A DNA stretch of 43,478 bases, taken from Elusimicrobiaceae bacterium. Lineage in GTDB: Bacteria; Elusimicrobiota; Elusimicrobia; Elusimicrobiales; Elusimicrobiaceae. Every line of letters begins with the position of its first letter. Within the stretch, counting starts at the first letter, position 1. The position numbers and the translations under genes are program-made. The notes beneath the pieces are model-generated. The model was not told the DNA's origin and did not search any database. It saw only the letters and a program-made list of their open reading frames with translations. Shown in pieces: positions 23,166 to 31,661 of the stretch. The DNA lies in contig JAGCXL010000037.1 of assembly GCA_017961295.1 (NCBI GenBank), forward strand, positions 1 through 43,478. The letters are read 5' to 3'.

Positions 23166-26100
23166 TCATTTTTGCGGGAAGAAAAGGCTGCTTAAGAATA
23201 TAAGCGTTTGTTGGGTCCACTTAAGCGGATCTGTATTCTCAGCACAGGCCAGGAGAAGCCCATACCCGTTTTTGGACTGTAAGAATTGGACCCCTTCCGG
23301 CCCGTACTTAAAGAGCAATTGTTCCGGTAAGTCGGGGGGGAGTGGGGCGTGTTTGGTAAAAGAAAGTTCTAACCCCGGGTGGACCCAGTCCAACTGATAA
23401 ATACCCAGTGCCCCGGCTTGATTAGCTAACGTAATTATTTTAACCAAGTTTTCAATTTCCGGCGGTATTGGGCCGCATTGGTCGGTCAGACGTGCCAAAA
23501 TGGTTTGGGTTTGGGCGGGATCGGCACTCATAAGCTCTTTATAAGTTTTGAGGCGTTCGGCTTCATCGGGTACATAATCCGGTGGGATGAATGCCGGTAG
23601 TGGCAGATTGACCTTGGTTTGCAGTTTGCGATTAGAAGGTTGGCCTTTTAATTTACGTACTTCGGCGGCAACTAAATCACAATAGAGCGTAAGGCCCACT
23701 TCATTGACGTAGCCGTGTTGTTTAACGCCTAGCAGTTCCCCGGCACCGCGGATTTCCATATCGCGCAAAGCCAGGCGAAAGCCGCTGCCCAGTTCCCCAA
23801 ATTCCATGAGTGCCGATAAACGTTCTTTGGCTTGGGCGGTGGGGTCTTTCTGTGGCGTTCGTTTTAAGTATACGGCTGCCAAATCGGCGTATGAATTATC
23901 TTCTTGCGGGGCTTTATTAAATAACCAGTCCGGGTGGAACAAATAGCAGTAAGCTTTTTGATTCCCGCGCCCGATGCGTCCGCGCAGCTGATAAAGTTGG
24001 GCCAGACCAAAGTTTTGTGCGTCTTCTACAATTAAAGTATTAGCATTGGTAATATCTATGCCCGATTCAATAATGGTGGAGGCTAGCAAAACGTCGTATT
24101 TCCCTTGATTAAAATCCCAAAGTGTTTGTTCCAATTCTTTTTCGTTCATCTGTCCATGGGCCATACAAATACGTGCCTGTGGAACAAGTTTACGCAAAAA
24201 AGCCAAGCGTTCTTGCATATCACGCACCGTGTTATACACATAATAAACTTGCCCGTTTCGGGCCAGTTCCTGATTGATGGCGGCGGCAGCCAGTTCGTCG
24301 TCCCACGCGGTAACAACGGTTTTAATGGGGGTCCGGCCGCGCGGGGGGGTGTCAATCAAAGAAATATCACGTAAAGACGAAAGCGATTGGTTTAGCGTAC
24401 GCGGAATCGGGGTGGCACTAAGCATTAAACAATGGACCCCTATACTAAGCGCGCGGATTTTTTCTTTTTGTTTAACGCCAAAGCGGTGTTCTTCATCAAT
24501 GATCACAAGCCCCAGTTCTTTAAAACCGATATCTTTGCTAAGTAAGCGGTGTGTGCCGATAATGATGTCACACAGTCCGCTTTTAAGTTCAGCCAGCACT
24601 TCTTTTTGCTGGGCCCTGGTTTGAAAGCGGCATAACATACGCACATTGAGCGGAAATCCCGCCATACGTTTGGTGAATGTTTTGTAGTGTTGGTCCGCCA
24701 AAATAGTGGTGGGGACTAATACCATAACTTGTTTGCCCGATAGAGCTACCTTTAAAGCGGCCCGCATGGCTACTTCGGTTTTGCCAAAACCCACGTCCCC
24801 CACAAGGACACGGTCCATGGGTTTGGGTAAATCTAAGTCGTTTAAGGTGTCTTTGATGGCTTGTTCTTGACCGGGAGTAAGCACATAGGGGAACGAATCG
24901 GCGAACTCTTGCTCTAGGCGCAAATCGCCCGAAATGACGGGGGCTCCGGCGGCTTGGCGTTTGGCTTCCAGTTTCAAAATTTCCCGGGCGGCTTTTTGGG
25001 CTTGCTCACTCACGCGTTTTTTCACTTCCTTCCAACTACTTCCCCCTAGTACGGCCAAAGTGGGGCGTTTGCCCCCGGCAGAGATATACTTTTGCACTTT
25101 TTTAAAGTCATACATGGGCACATAGAGCTTGCTGCCCCGGCGGTATTCAATGCGTAAACAATCAATCGGGTTTTCGGCCTCGTTCATCACTTCCAGGCCC
25201 AGGTAGCGGCCGATGCCGTAGTCCCGGTGAACGACGTAATCCCCGGCTTGTAATTCTTTAAAGCGTACACGTTTGGCATTTTCTACATCAAAATGCTTGA
25301 GCACGCGTGCGGTGCGAAAGCGCCGGTTTAAAATTTCGTTGGATGAAATATAGGCCACGTGGTTTTGTTCATCAATAAACCCTTGCGTAAGGGGAGAAAT
25401 GATAAATTCAACCTGTTTGAAAACGGGGTTCTCTTCCAAGAGTTCAGTTAAGCGGTTCAGTTCACCGCGGTTTAGACAGGTAATAAAAATGTGTAGGTGT
25501 TGCGCTATAAGCCGTTTGACTTCTTGTGCCAAAAGATTGGTATTTCCGCCGAAGGATAAGTTGGCCTTTAAATTACAGTTAGTAGCGTTTGCCGTGGGTA
25601 ATAGGGAAGTAACCGCATAGCAGGGGTAATTTTGCAGATCAAAATCAGCCGGGGGCTCATCAAAAATAAAGCGGGCGTTAGGTACAAAATCTACAAGGGT
25701 GCAGGGCTTTTTTTCAAATAAAAGCGGTAAAATGAGTGCCTCATCTACGGTGTTTTGTGTGTTATGCGTATCCACATCAAAGGCACTGATGGAATCCAAC
25801 CGGTTCCCCGAAAAATACAAACGCAGCGGACTTTCGTAATGCAAGCAGAAAATATCTACTACACTTCCGCGGGCCGCATATTCTCCGGGCGTTTCGGCAT
25901 AATCCGCGCGCGTGTAGCCGGCCGATTCTAATAGGTCTAAAAGTTCCTGGCGGCGCAGCGTATCCCCTCGGCGGAAAGTATGGGTACGGGCTTGAAAATC
26001 GGCCGGGTTGGGTAGTGGGGTTTGCAAAGACTCGTACGGTGCGCTAATTAAGACAGGCCCTTTTTTATGGTTTAGTAATTGGTGTAAAAAACGCATTTGG

Positions 26101-26306
26101 CCCGTGTCGGTAGCGGGAAAGGAAAGCAGAAGCATTCCGGCCGGAGCAAAGGTTTGGGCGGCTTGGTCAAAGTCATCTAAATCTTGCGCGCTGACAAAAA
26201 TAACCGGGCGGGTTGTATCCAATAAATTTTTACAGATATAGTACGCTTGGACCGCCCCATTGGGCAGCCCATAATAACGCGTAAAGGAAGAAGATTTGGT
26301 AGACAT
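23166..26306 (-). CDS. mfd: Transcription-repair coupling factor
   Basis: 1046 residues, about 100 shorter than the E. coli protein. The N-terminal UvrB-homology region is followed by the RNA polymerase-interacting domain (FKELQAGDYVVHRDYGIGRYLGL in outline), the RecG-like helicase with Walker A GDVGFGKTE, the DEEH box (VIIDEEHRFGV), motif III (LSATPIPRTL) and motif VI (QLRGRIGRGNQKAY), the TRG-type FRLALRDMEIRGAGELLG, and a C-terminal D7 region. It strips RNA polymerase stalled at DNA damage and recruits UvrA. It starts 5 nt after PBP1A stops, without a clear Shine-Dalgarno. Confidence 0.98.
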   Translation of the reverse strand: MSTKSSSFTRYYGLPNGAVQAYYICKNLLDTTRPVIFVSAQDLDDFDQAAQTFAPAGMLLLSFPATDTGQMRFLHQLLNHKKGPVLISAPYESLQTPLPNPADFQARTHTFRRGDTLRRQELLDLLESAGYTRADYAETPGEYAARGSVVDIFCLHYESPLRLYFSGNRLDSISAFDVDTHNTQNTVDEALILPLLFEKKPCTLVDFVPNARFIFDEPPADFDLQNYPCYAVTSLLPTANATNCNLKANLSFGGNTNLLAQEVKRLIAQHLHIFITCLNRGELNRLTELLEENPVFKQVEFIISPLTQGFIDEQNHVAYISSNEILNRRFRTARVLKHFDVENAKRVRFKELQAGDYVVHRDYGIGRYLGLEVMNEAENPIDCLRIEYRRGSKLYVPMYDFKKVQKYISAGGKRPTLAVLGGSSWKEVKKRVSEQAQKAAREILKLEAKRQAAGAPVISGDLRLEQEFADSFPYVLTPGQEQAIKDTLNDLDLPKPMDRVLVGDVGFGKTEVAMRAALKVALSGKQVMVLVPTTILADQHYKTFTKRMAGFPLNVRMLCRFQTRAQQKEVLAELKSGLCDIIIGTHRLLSKDIGFKELGLVIIDEEHRFGVKQKEKIRALSIGVHCLMLSATPIPRTLNQSLSSLRDISLIDTPPRGRTPIKTVVTAWDDELAAAAINQELARNGQVYYVYNTVRDMQERLAFLRKLVPQARICMAHGQMNEKELEQTLWDFNQGKYDVLLASTIIESGIDITNANTLIVEDAQNFGLAQLYQLRGRIGRGNQKAYCYLFHPDWLFNKAPQEDNSYADLAAVYLKRTPQKDPTAQAKERLSALMEFGELGSGFRLALRDMEIRGAGELLGVKQHGYVNEVGLTLYCDLVAAEVRKLKGQPSNRKLQTKVNLPLPAFIPPDYVPDEAERLKTYKELMSADPAQTQTILARLTDQCGPIPPEIENLVKIITLANQAGALGIYQLDWVHPGLELSFTKHAPLPPDLPEQLLFKYGPEGVQFLQSKNGYGLLLACAENTDPLKWTQQTLIFLSSLFFPQK

Positions 26307-26311
26307 ATCGT

Positions 26312-28450
26312 CTAGAAACTTTGCGGTTCAGTCCCGGTGATAAAGGCTTCCAAAATTTTATTGCGCTCGGCAGGGGTGGCTAATTTACCGGTTAAAGGAT
26401 TAATATAAGCAAAGGAAATCCCTTCCGGAACAGGGAAATCGTCATTAGGTTCGGTTTTTAAAATCTGTTCCATAATAGCCGTCCACCAGCGGGCAGTAGT
26501 ACTCCCGGTAAATTTAGCGCCTTCTTCGTGTGAAGTATCATCATCGTAGCCCATCCAAGCGGCAGCTGCAGTATGTGGGGTCATACCCACAAACCACATG
26601 TCGCGGTGGCTTTGAGTAGTGCCTGTTTTGCCGGCAATATTGCGGCCTAGGCGATTGACGTACGCCCCGCTTCCGCGCTGGACCACGCCTTTCATCATAT
26701 TGATCAGCAGATACGAATTTTGCGGAGTAAATTGAGCTTGTTCAATAGGGATATGTTGCTCTAAGATGCGTCCGTTGGCATCTTCTACACGTTCAATATA
26801 GTAGTTATCTGTATGGATACCTCCGTTAGCAAAGGTAGTAAGAGCAGCTAGATGTTCGTCCATTTGCAGCACGCTTACACCCAAAGCTAAAGCCGGAACG
26901 CGGGGCAAGTTGGCCGTAATCCCTGCTTTGCGCGCTACGCGGATTACATCCATTATACCGACGGCATCTATCAAATTTACAGCTACTAAATTTTTAGATT
27001 TTTCAAGCCCTTTGCGTAGTGTAATCCATCCTTCACTTTTACCGCCGTAGTTTTGCGGAACCCACACATTAAAATCTTTGCCGGCAATAAAAGACTGTTT
27101 GGCTAAATCTAAGGAATATAGGTCGGAATTTTCGTCAAAAGCGTGCCAATTCCGTCCGTCGTAATAGAACATGGTGGTCAAGTCTTTGACCAAGGTGGCG
27201 GGGGTGTACCCTTTTTGCAAAGCCGCCATCCACACATAAGGTTTAAAAGAAGATCCCGGTTGGCGTTTGGCCTGCGTGGCCCGGTTAAACTTGCTTTCAT
27301 CATACTCACGCCCCCCAATCATAACCCGTACAGCCCCGGTTTTCACGTCGCGTACCATAAAGGCACCTTGCAACCGGGGGGCTTTTTCGGAAGGATCTTT
27401 GGGGGTAGCTTCTTCGTCGGTTTCTTGGGCGGTTTCGGCTTCGCTGTCGTTGGGATCAAATTCAATACCCAACCCTTTGGCTACCTGTTCGTCAAAATCG
27501 TTTAGCCACTTATTCATGGTTTCTTCGGCCATTTTTTGCTGTTTAATATCTAACGTAGTGTAAATATTAAGTCCGGCTTTCCACAGCGTGTCCATACCGT
27601 ATTTGGGCTCCAAAATGCGGCGGACATGTTCGATAAAATAGCGTCCGGGTTTGTTGTCATCAGCTTGCGGTGGTTTAACCGGCATGGGTTCTTCTTTGGC
27701 TTTTTGGTATTCTTCATCTGTAATATAATTTTGCTCACGCATGACACTTAAAACCAAGTTACGGCGTTGGCGAGCCAAATTTGGATTAACAAACGGATTG
27801 TAACGCCCGGGGGCGGGGATCAGCCCAACGAGTAAGGCCGCCTCTCCGGTGGTGAGTTGGTCTAAATCTTTATCAAAGTATTTTTTAGCGGCGGCTTTAA
27901 CACCGTAAGAGCCGCTACCTAAGTAGATTTGGTTTAAATAGAGTTGCAAAATTTCGGGTTTACTAAATTGGTGTTCAATTTGAATTGCCAAGATAATTTC
28001 GCGGATTTTACGAATCAGTTTTTTCTCTTGCGTTAAAAATACGCCGCGGGATAGTTGCTGGGTAAGGGTGGAGGCCCCTTGCTGAGCCCGCCCGGTCACC
28101 ATATCGTTAAGTAGTGCACGCCCAATACCGCGCAGCGAAATGCCCGGGTGTGAGAAGAAGTTGCGATCTTCCATGGCCACCACGGCATTTTGTAAGTCCA
28201 CCGGGATTTCTTCCAGTGGCACCATCATACGCTTTTCAATGGAAAACTCATGGATCAGTTCATTGTTACGGTCATAAACTTTAGTAGTTAAAGAGGGAGT
28301 GTATTCTTCCATTTCGTAGACGGGAGGAAGCCCGGAAAAAATATAACGCATAAATACCGCAAAAGCTAAAATCAGTACAACAAACGCGGCCCCGACTGCC
28401 GTTAAAAAGAGGGGGGATTTGTACAAAGGAGTATGTTTGCGTTTAACCAT
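26312..28450 (-). CDS. Class A penicillin-binding protein 1A
   Basis: 712 residues. One N-terminal membrane anchor (about 14-35), a GT51 glycosyltransferase domain with catalytic Glu in VVAMEDRNFFSHPGIS, GASTLTQQLSRGVFL and EILQLYLNQIYLGSGSYGV, and a transpeptidase domain with SxxK in QPGSSFKPYVW, SxN in KSKNLVAVN and KTG in GKTGTTQSH. It polymerises and cross-links peptidoglycan at the inner membrane. The gene heads the PBP1A-mfd-foldase unit. A TATAAT box 8 nt before the ATG suggests a near-leaderless message; no Shine-Dalgarno is seen. Confidence 0.97.
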   Translation of the reverse strand: MVKRKHTPLYKSPLFLTAVGAAFVVLILAFAVFMRYIFSGLPPVYEMEEYTPSLTTKVYDRNNELIHEFSIEKRMMVPLEEIPVDLQNAVVAMEDRNFFSHPGISLRGIGRALLNDMVTGRAQQGASTLTQQLSRGVFLTQEKKLIRKIREIILAIQIEHQFSKPEILQLYLNQIYLGSGSYGVKAAAKKYFDKDLDQLTTGEAALLVGLIPAPGRYNPFVNPNLARQRRNLVLSVMREQNYITDEEYQKAKEEPMPVKPPQADDNKPGRYFIEHVRRILEPKYGMDTLWKAGLNIYTTLDIKQQKMAEETMNKWLNDFDEQVAKGLGIEFDPNDSEAETAQETDEEATPKDPSEKAPRLQGAFMVRDVKTGAVRVMIGGREYDESKFNRATQAKRQPGSSFKPYVWMAALQKGYTPATLVKDLTTMFYYDGRNWHAFDENSDLYSLDLAKQSFIAGKDFNVWVPQNYGGKSEGWITLRKGLEKSKNLVAVNLIDAVGIMDVIRVARKAGITANLPRVPALALGVSVLQMDEHLAALTTFANGGIHTDNYYIERVEDANGRILEQHIPIEQAQFTPQNSYLLINMMKGVVQRGSGAYVNRLGRNIAGKTGTTQSHRDMWFVGMTPHTAAAAWMGYDDDTSHEEGAKFTGSTTARWWTAIMEQILKTEPNDDFPVPEGISFAYINPLTGKLATPAERNKILEAFITGTEPQSF

Positions 28451-28458
28451 ACAACTCT

Positions 28459-28464
28459 ATTATA
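28459..28464 (-). promoter_or_regulatory. -10 box (TATAAT) abutting the PBP1A gene
   Basis: TATAAT followed by eight bases (AGAGTTGT) and ATG on the minus strand. A start of transcription at 1-2 nt before the codon is predicted. Confidence 0.45.
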
Positions 28465-28589
28465 TAAAACTTGAACCTAATGTGGCGTAATAACCCGGAC
28501 TGTTACTTGTGGATTCATTAATTATTTTTATGTATGGCTATAGTCAAGGTTAGGCAAAGTATAGTACAATATCACTATAGAGGCAGATT

Positions 28590-29699
28590 ATGTGTTCTAA
28601 GCCAATTTTCGCTCAAGCGGGAAAAGGCGGTAGTGCTTGCTCCGGTCCTCGTACAATTGGTAAGGGTAAAACAGGCAAAGTTGCCGGGCAGGGCGTGCCG
28701 CAGTTTTCTACGCAGGCATATCATACGATTTTACTTTTCAAGTTGCCCGCGTCTGCTGCGCAGGTGTGTAGTTGTTTGGCGCCTGAAATAGCGGCGGAGC
28801 TAACTACTCCGCGTGGATTGCACCAAACTTATTTACGCCAGGCCTTTGCTACTGCGCGCCCGAATAGTTATGAGTGGCAGGAAGGCATGCGGGTGCATCA
28901 AACAACTTTGTTGCCGCTTACAAACTGTGACGGAAAGGTGGGCGAAGTTTTGAGTGTAACACGCGATATTTCAACTTGGGGTACTCTGCGGCAGACAAGC
29001 GCAAGTTTTTTGCATGACGGCTCGGCCCCGCGGACATTTGCGCAAATGTTGCTGGCCGCGCGCGAAATTGAAAAGCGCGAAGTGGCTAAAGCGTTGCATG
29101 ATGAAATCGGCACTGCTTCGGTAATGTTGGCAGCACTTGTCAACCTAACCAAACAAAGTGTACAGAAAGGGAACACGCAGCAAGCCCTTAAAGATTTAGA
29201 ACGTTTGCAAATTCAAACGCAACACAGTATTGAGCGTTTGCGCAATATTATTGTTGCTTTGCGTCCCCCCAGTTTGGATACCGACGGGGCTTTGCGCGGC
29301 AGTATAGAAGAACTTGTTAAAGAAGTTTGTGAGCTGGGGCGGCTGACGTATCGGTTTGTGTGCTCGCAAAAAATGCCCGAAAAAGGTATTTGCGATCAGG
29401 TTAAAATTTTGCTTTATCGGTTGGTGCAAGAAGCCCTTAGTAATGTAGTTAAACACGCACAGGCTACGCGCGTGACCGTGCAACTAAAACGAATAAAAGG
29501 GAAACTTTTTTTAACGATAACCGACGATGGAATCGGATTTAAAAAAACACAACGTTGCTCCATTAATCATGTGGGGTTGCGCTCTATGCAAGATAGTGTC
29601 CGCCTTTTAGGTGGGGAATTAGAAATCTTAAGTACGCCGGGGAAAGGAACTCAAATTAAAGTTACTTGCCCTTGCTTTGTGTATGAGGGAAACCAATGA
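28590..29699 (+). CDS. NarL-family (HisKA_3) sensor histidine kinase with PAS-like domain
   Basis: 369 residues, no membrane segment. After a Gly/Lys-rich, poorly conserved start (about 1-40) comes a PAS-like region (about 42-128) ending in a PAC-type strand pair (HQTTLLPLTNCDGKVGEVL, SVTRDIS). The HisKA_3 domain carries His170 in EVAKALHDEIG, and the HATPase_c domain shows the N box (RLVQEALSNVVKHAQA) and DDGIGF plus NHVGLRSMQDSVRLLGG. It is a cytoplasmic sensor paired with the response regulator that overlaps it by 4 nt (ATGA). GAGGCAG precedes the ATG. The signal is unknown. Confidence 0.92.
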   Translation: MCSKPIFAQAGKGGSACSGPRTIGKGKTGKVAGQGVPQFSTQAYHTILLFKLPASAAQVCSCLAPEIAAELTTPRGLHQTYLRQAFATARPNSYEWQEGMRVHQTTLLPLTNCDGKVGEVLSVTRDISTWGTLRQTSASFLHDGSAPRTFAQMLLAAREIEKREVAKALHDEIGTASVMLAALVNLTKQSVQKGNTQQALKDLERLQIQTQHSIERLRNIIVALRPPSLDTDGALRGSIEELVKEVCELGRLTYRFVCSQKMPEKGICDQVKILLYRLVQEALSNVVKHAQATRVTVQLKRIKGKLFLTITDDGIGFKKTQRCSINHVGLRSMQDSVRLLGGELEILSTPGKGTQIKVTCPCFVYEGNQ

Positions 29700-30337
29700 T
29701 TAAAATTATATTAGCAGATGACCATGCCTTGGTACGCCAAGGGGTACGCATGATGTTGGAAACGAACAAAAAAGAATTTGAAGTAATTGGGGAAGTTTCC
29801 AATGGACAGGAATTATTGGAACTAGCCAAAAAGAAACCGGCTGACGTATATATTGTAGATATTTCCATGCCGGTACTTAATGGGGTAGAAGCAGTCAGTA
29901 AACTGCTGCGTCAGGATCACAAAGCCAAAGTGCTGATTTTAAGCATGTATGATGATCGCGTGTCTGTGGAAAAAGCCTTAAAAGCCGGGGCCAAAGGCTT
30001 TGTGGTGAAAGTTTCCCGCGCCGAAGAACTGCTAGAAGCCGTGCGGGAAGTAGCCGCCGGTCGATTCTATTTCGGCGGGAAAATATCTAAATTTTTAGTA
30101 CAAGGCTTTTTAGGTAAACGGGCTCCTAAAAAAGACGGAACCCATTTAACCAATAAAGAAAAAGAAGTGCTGCAACTGATTGCCGAAGGGTACAGCAGCA
30201 AGCAAATTGCCAAACATTTTACGCTTTCTTTAAACACGATTCACGTGCACCGCAATAATATTATGCGCAAACTGGGTATCCATAAACAGGCCGAGTTAGT
30301 GCGTTACGCGCTTAAAGAAGGTATTGCCCAACTATAA
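29696..30337 (+). CDS. NarL/FixJ-family response regulator
   Basis: 213 residues. Receiver domain (1-120) with the acidic pocket ADDH, phospho-acceptor Asp55 in YIVDISMP, the Thr/Ser position in LILSMYDD, and Lys in FVVKVSRAEEL. A LuxR-type helix-turn-helix occupies about 148-213 (LTNKEKEVLQLIAEGYSSKQ; KHFTLSLNTIHVHRNNIM). It is the cognate partner of the overlapping kinase and regulates transcription when phosphorylated. Because it begins a run that continues through rsmD to the proline genes, autoregulation of that operon is possible. Confidence 0.96.
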   Translation: MIKIILADDHALVRQGVRMMLETNKKEFEVIGEVSNGQELLELAKKKPADVYIVDISMPVLNGVEAVSKLLRQDHKAKVLILSMYDDRVSVEKALKAGAKGFVVKVSRAEELLEAVREVAAGRFYFGGKISKFLVQGFLGKRAPKKDGTHLTNKEKEVLQLIAEGYSSKQIAKHFTLSLNTIHVHRNNIMRKLGIHKQAELVRYALKEGIAQL

Positions 30338-30346
30338 GGAGTTTTT

Positions 30347-30931
30347 ATGCGTATTATTGCAGGTACCGCACGCGGCCGACGGATTTTTTCGGTTTCCAAA
30401 AATTTACCGGTAAAGCCTATTTCGGACCGGATCAAACAGTCACTGTTTGATATTTTGCGTCCGCGTATTACCGGGGCCAAATTTTTGGATTTATTTGCCG
30501 GTACCGGTAACGTGTCTTTGGAAGCATTAAGCCGCGGGGCCTTAAAAGCAGTGATGGTGGAAAAAGAACCCGCGTGTATTAAAAATATCCACCGCAACTT
30601 GGTTCATTTGGGTTTTGAAGAGCGTGCCAAGGTACTTCGCGGGGATATTTTAAAACCGCTTGATTGGCTGCTAGCCTATAGCGATAATGACGGTTATGAT
30701 ATTATTTTTATGGGCCCGCCTTACCGCGATATTAATAACAAGATGCTTTCTTTCTCAGAACCGTCTTTAAAAAACGTAGCCGATGCTAAACTGCTAGCTC
30801 CCAAAGGGCTTTTAGTAATTCAAACCCATAAAACCGAAGTGTTTGCCATCCCGGCCGGGTTGGAAGTTTTTCGCACCGAAAAATATGGGGATACGTTGGT
30901 ACGTTTTATCCGCCACACGCAGGAGTCCTAA
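30347..30931 (+). CDS. rsmD: 16S rRNA (guanine966-N2)-methyltransferase, altered motif IV
   Basis: 194 residues. Family features are the start MRIIAGTARGRRI, PISDRIKQSLFDIL (about 24-37), the SAM motif I FLDLFAGTGNVSLEALSRGA and motif II acidic VEKE. The catalytic motif IV, normally DPPY or DPPF, reads GPPY (residues 123-126, FMGPPYRD): the Asp that receives the exocyclic amine is Gly. Everything else fits RsmD. AAGGAG lies 5 nt before the ATG. It is 9 nt after the response regulator and 1 nt before the nuclease gene. Identity as RsmD is strong; activity is in question. Confidence 0.9.
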   Translation: MRIIAGTARGRRIFSVSKNLPVKPISDRIKQSLFDILRPRITGAKFLDLFAGTGNVSLEALSRGALKAVMVEKEPACIKNIHRNLVHLGFEERAKVLRGDILKPLDWLLAYSDNDGYDIIFMGPPYRDINNKMLSFSEPSLKNVADAKLLAPKGLLVIQTHKTEVFAIPAGLEVFRTEKYGDTLVRFIRHTQES

Positions 30932-30932
30932 T

Positions 30933-31661
30933 ATGTATAGCGACGTGCGCGAGCTTAATTATTCCAAAATCAAAACCTATAAAGAGTGTCCCCTCTTGTA
31001 CAAGTACAAATATATAGACGGCAAGCGCGAAGGGCTGGTACCGGCCTCTTCATTAGGCGTTTCTATTCACCGCGCGTTGGAAGCTTACCACGCCGAAAGT
31101 AACGACCCGTCCGAGTTACTCAACTACTATGATGATTGTTGGTTAGGGGCCGGGTACAGTAGCGCGGGCGAGCAAATGGAGTGGTACTTAAAGGGCAAAA
31201 AAATGATGGAAGAATATGCCCAGCGGGAGTATGAACGCAAAACTACGGTGGATAGTACCGAGCGTGAATTTATTTTTGAGTATGACGGGTGGACCTTGCG
31301 CGGAAAAATTGACCGTATTGATAAATACCCGGACGGCACGTGGGAAGTCATTGACTATAAAACCGGGACGGATGTGGATTTAAGTTTGCCGGTAACGGAC
31401 TCCTTGCAATTAGGCATTTACTGTGTGGGGGCCCGGCGTGCATGGAATATGCAAAAAGGGAAAGCCACCTTTTACTTTACAGCGTTTAACCAAACGCAAA
31501 GTGCTAATTTTGATGAATTTGACGAAACAAAAATTTTAAACACATTTATTGAAACAGGAAAGAAAATAGAAGCACAAGATTTTACCCCCAACACGCAGTA
31601 TTGCAGTGAGTGTGCATTTAAAAACGAGTGTGAATTTTCTTCTTGTAAAGAGGAAGTATGA
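30933..31661 (+). CDS. RecB/Cas4-like PD-(D/E)xK nuclease with probable 4Fe-4S cluster
   Basis: 242 residues from the ATG at 30933 (AGGAG 7 nt upstream); a longer frame from 30843 lies inside rsmD. PDDEXK_1 features: His46 in GVSIHRALE, Asp127 in GKIDRID, the DxK pair Asp141/Lys143 in VIDYKTG, and QxxxY at 159-163. Cys19 (YKECPLLY) and Cys224, 227, 233 (CSECAFKNEC) have the one-plus-three arrangement of the iron-sulfur cluster in Cas4 and AddB. It probably is a DNA exonuclease/endonuclease; no cas genes are present, so it is not a CRISPR Cas4. It overlaps proB by 4 nt. Confidence 0.85.
   Translation: MYSDVRELNYSKIKTYKECPLLYKYKYIDGKREGLVPASSLGVSIHRALEAYHAESNDPSELLNYYDDCWLGAGYSSAGEQMEWYLKGKKMMEEYAQREYERKTTVDSTEREFIFEYDGWTLRGKIDRIDKYPDGTWEVIDYKTGTDVDLSLPVTDSLQLGIYCVGARRAWNMQKGKATFYFTAFNQTQSANFDEFDETKILNTFIETGKKIEAQDFTPNTQYCSECAFKNECEFSSCKEEV

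Noticed and set aside
28534-28791. Alternative frame overlapping the start of the NarL-type kinase
   Set aside because: No recognisable domain, and the kinase frame has GAGGCAG before its ATG and continues into clear HisKA_3 and HATPase domains.
30843-30932. Longer N-terminus for the PDDEXK nuclease, starting inside rsmD
   Set aside because: AGGAG lies 7 nt before the ATG at 30933, and the extension is only rsmD read in another frame.
30933-31661. Cas4 of a CRISPR system
   Set aside because: Although the cluster and nuclease motifs resemble Cas4, there are no cas1/cas2 genes or repeat array, and the gene is embedded in a metabolic operon.
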